Assembly: GCA_019247395.1 (NCBI GenBank)
Contig: JAFAOZ010000322.1
Coordinates: forward strand, 1 to 13,990
Direction: 5' to 3'
Source: Vulcanimicrobiota bacterium
GTDB lineage: Bacteria > Vulcanimicrobiota > Vulcanimicrobiia > Vulcanimicrobiales > Vulcanimicrobiaceae
Length of the DNA stretch: 13,990 nt
The notes under the pieces were generated by a model that worked only from the letters and a program-made list of their open reading frames with translations, searched no databases and had not been told where the DNA came from. Below are positions 13,707 through 13,990 of this stretch, piece by piece; position 1 is the first letter of the stretch; each line of letters begins with the position of its first letter. Made by a program: the position numbers and the translations under genes.

Positions 13707-13990
13707 ATGCTGCGATTTCGTTTGACCGTTGCCGCCCTTATCATCGCCTCACTGAGCCTCCACGCTGCGGCTTCGGCTGCTCCGACGGGTTTGGCGTACG
13801 ACGCGGTTACGAAGTTTGCCACGAATGGCGACGCATCAGCCCAGCAGCCCGGTGATTTCAATGCAGATTTCACCGCGGCTGCGTCGTCGCAAATGCCGGA
13901 CCAAGGCAGCGGAGGCGGCTTTTTCGGCAAGATCCAACAGGCCGCCGCGATGGCGCACGGCATGGAGCAGATGATGAAGACCGGCATCGC
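13707..13990 (+). CDS. Secreted protein, N-terminal part (3' end outside window)
   Basis: From ATG 13707 the frame is open to the window end, giving the first 94 residues. Residues 1-24 are a typical Sec signal peptide (LRFRLT, then a hydrophobic core to AAASA before A25). The mature start is rich in Ala, Gln, Gly and Phe (FNADFTAAS, GGGFFGKIQQAAAMAHGMEQMM), with several methionines near the cut end. No family is recognised from this fragment. There is no ribosome-binding site close to the ATG. A purine-rich stretch AAAAGAGGACGGGG (13665-13678) is 28 bases upstream, too far to act directly, so the exact start is uncertain. The gene follows the preceding secreted-protein gene by 48 bases with no terminator between them. 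Confidence 0.65.
   Translation, partial: MLRFRLTVAALIIASLSLHAAASAAPTGLAYDAVTKFATNGDASAQQPGDFNADFTAAASSQMPDQGSGGGFFGKIQQAAAMAHGMEQMMKTGI

Noticed and set aside
1..13990. CRISPR arrays, tRNA/rRNA genes, insertion sequences, attachment sites, phage genes.
   Set aside because: No spaced direct repeats, cloverleaf sequences, transposase or integrase coding, or terminal inverted repeats were seen; composition and gene style are uniform.

Overview
This is a gene-dense, GC-rich bacterial chromosomal stretch. It holds 15 protein-coding genes, two of them cut by the window edges, and almost no intergenic space. Start codons other than ATG are frequent (GTG, one TTG), and 1-4 base start/stop overlaps are common. 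The two apparent lipoprotein signals and several Sec signal peptides indicate a secreting bacterium, but no rRNA, tRNA or marker gene fixes the taxon. Secreted beta-propeller lipoproteins, PF04185 phosphoesterases and RskA-type anti-sigma factors together recall environmental lineages such as Candidatus Eremiobacterota or Acidobacteria. That placement is only a guess.

Left part (1-5065). The 3' end of a class A beta-lactamase-like serine hydrolase (+) converges on a minus-strand run of four genes. In transcription order these are a DHA2-type MFS exporter, a PF04185 phosphoesterase lipoprotein, a beta-propeller lipoprotein and a PhzF-family protein. Gaps are 43, 7 and 6 bases, so this looks like one operon (export plus surface chemistry). 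The PhzF protein lacks the family's catalytic glutamate.

Middle (5066-10231). A monofunctional proline dehydrogenase is translationally coupled (GTGA overlap) to a DHDPS-superfamily aldolase. The dehydrogenase carries serine at the position where proline-specific enzymes have tyrosine, as in human hydroxyproline dehydrogenase PRODH2. Its partner belongs to the superfamily of 4-hydroxy-2-oxoglutarate aldolase (HOGA1). Together they suggest the first and last steps of a mammalian-style trans-4-hydroxyproline catabolic route, which is the most interesting hypothesis in the window. A convergent secreted PQQ-type beta-propeller overlaps the aldolase gene by 51 bases. Divergent from the propeller gene is a coupled pair: a VIT1/CCC1 Fe/Mn transporter and a PF03773 (ArsP-like) permease with a Cys/His-rich cytosolic or periplasmic loop.

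Right part (10232-13990). After a small proline-rich ORF and a perfect 13-bp hairpin come a secreted alpha/beta hydrolase, an ECF sigma factor and its membrane anti-sigma factor (ATGA overlap). Next is a secreted protein of unknown family whose ribosome-binding site is completely enclosed in a long predicted RNA hairpin. The last gene is the start of another secreted protein, cut by the window end. The sigma/anti-sigma pair is a plausible local regulator of the secreted proteins around it, but no matching promoter motif was recognised.
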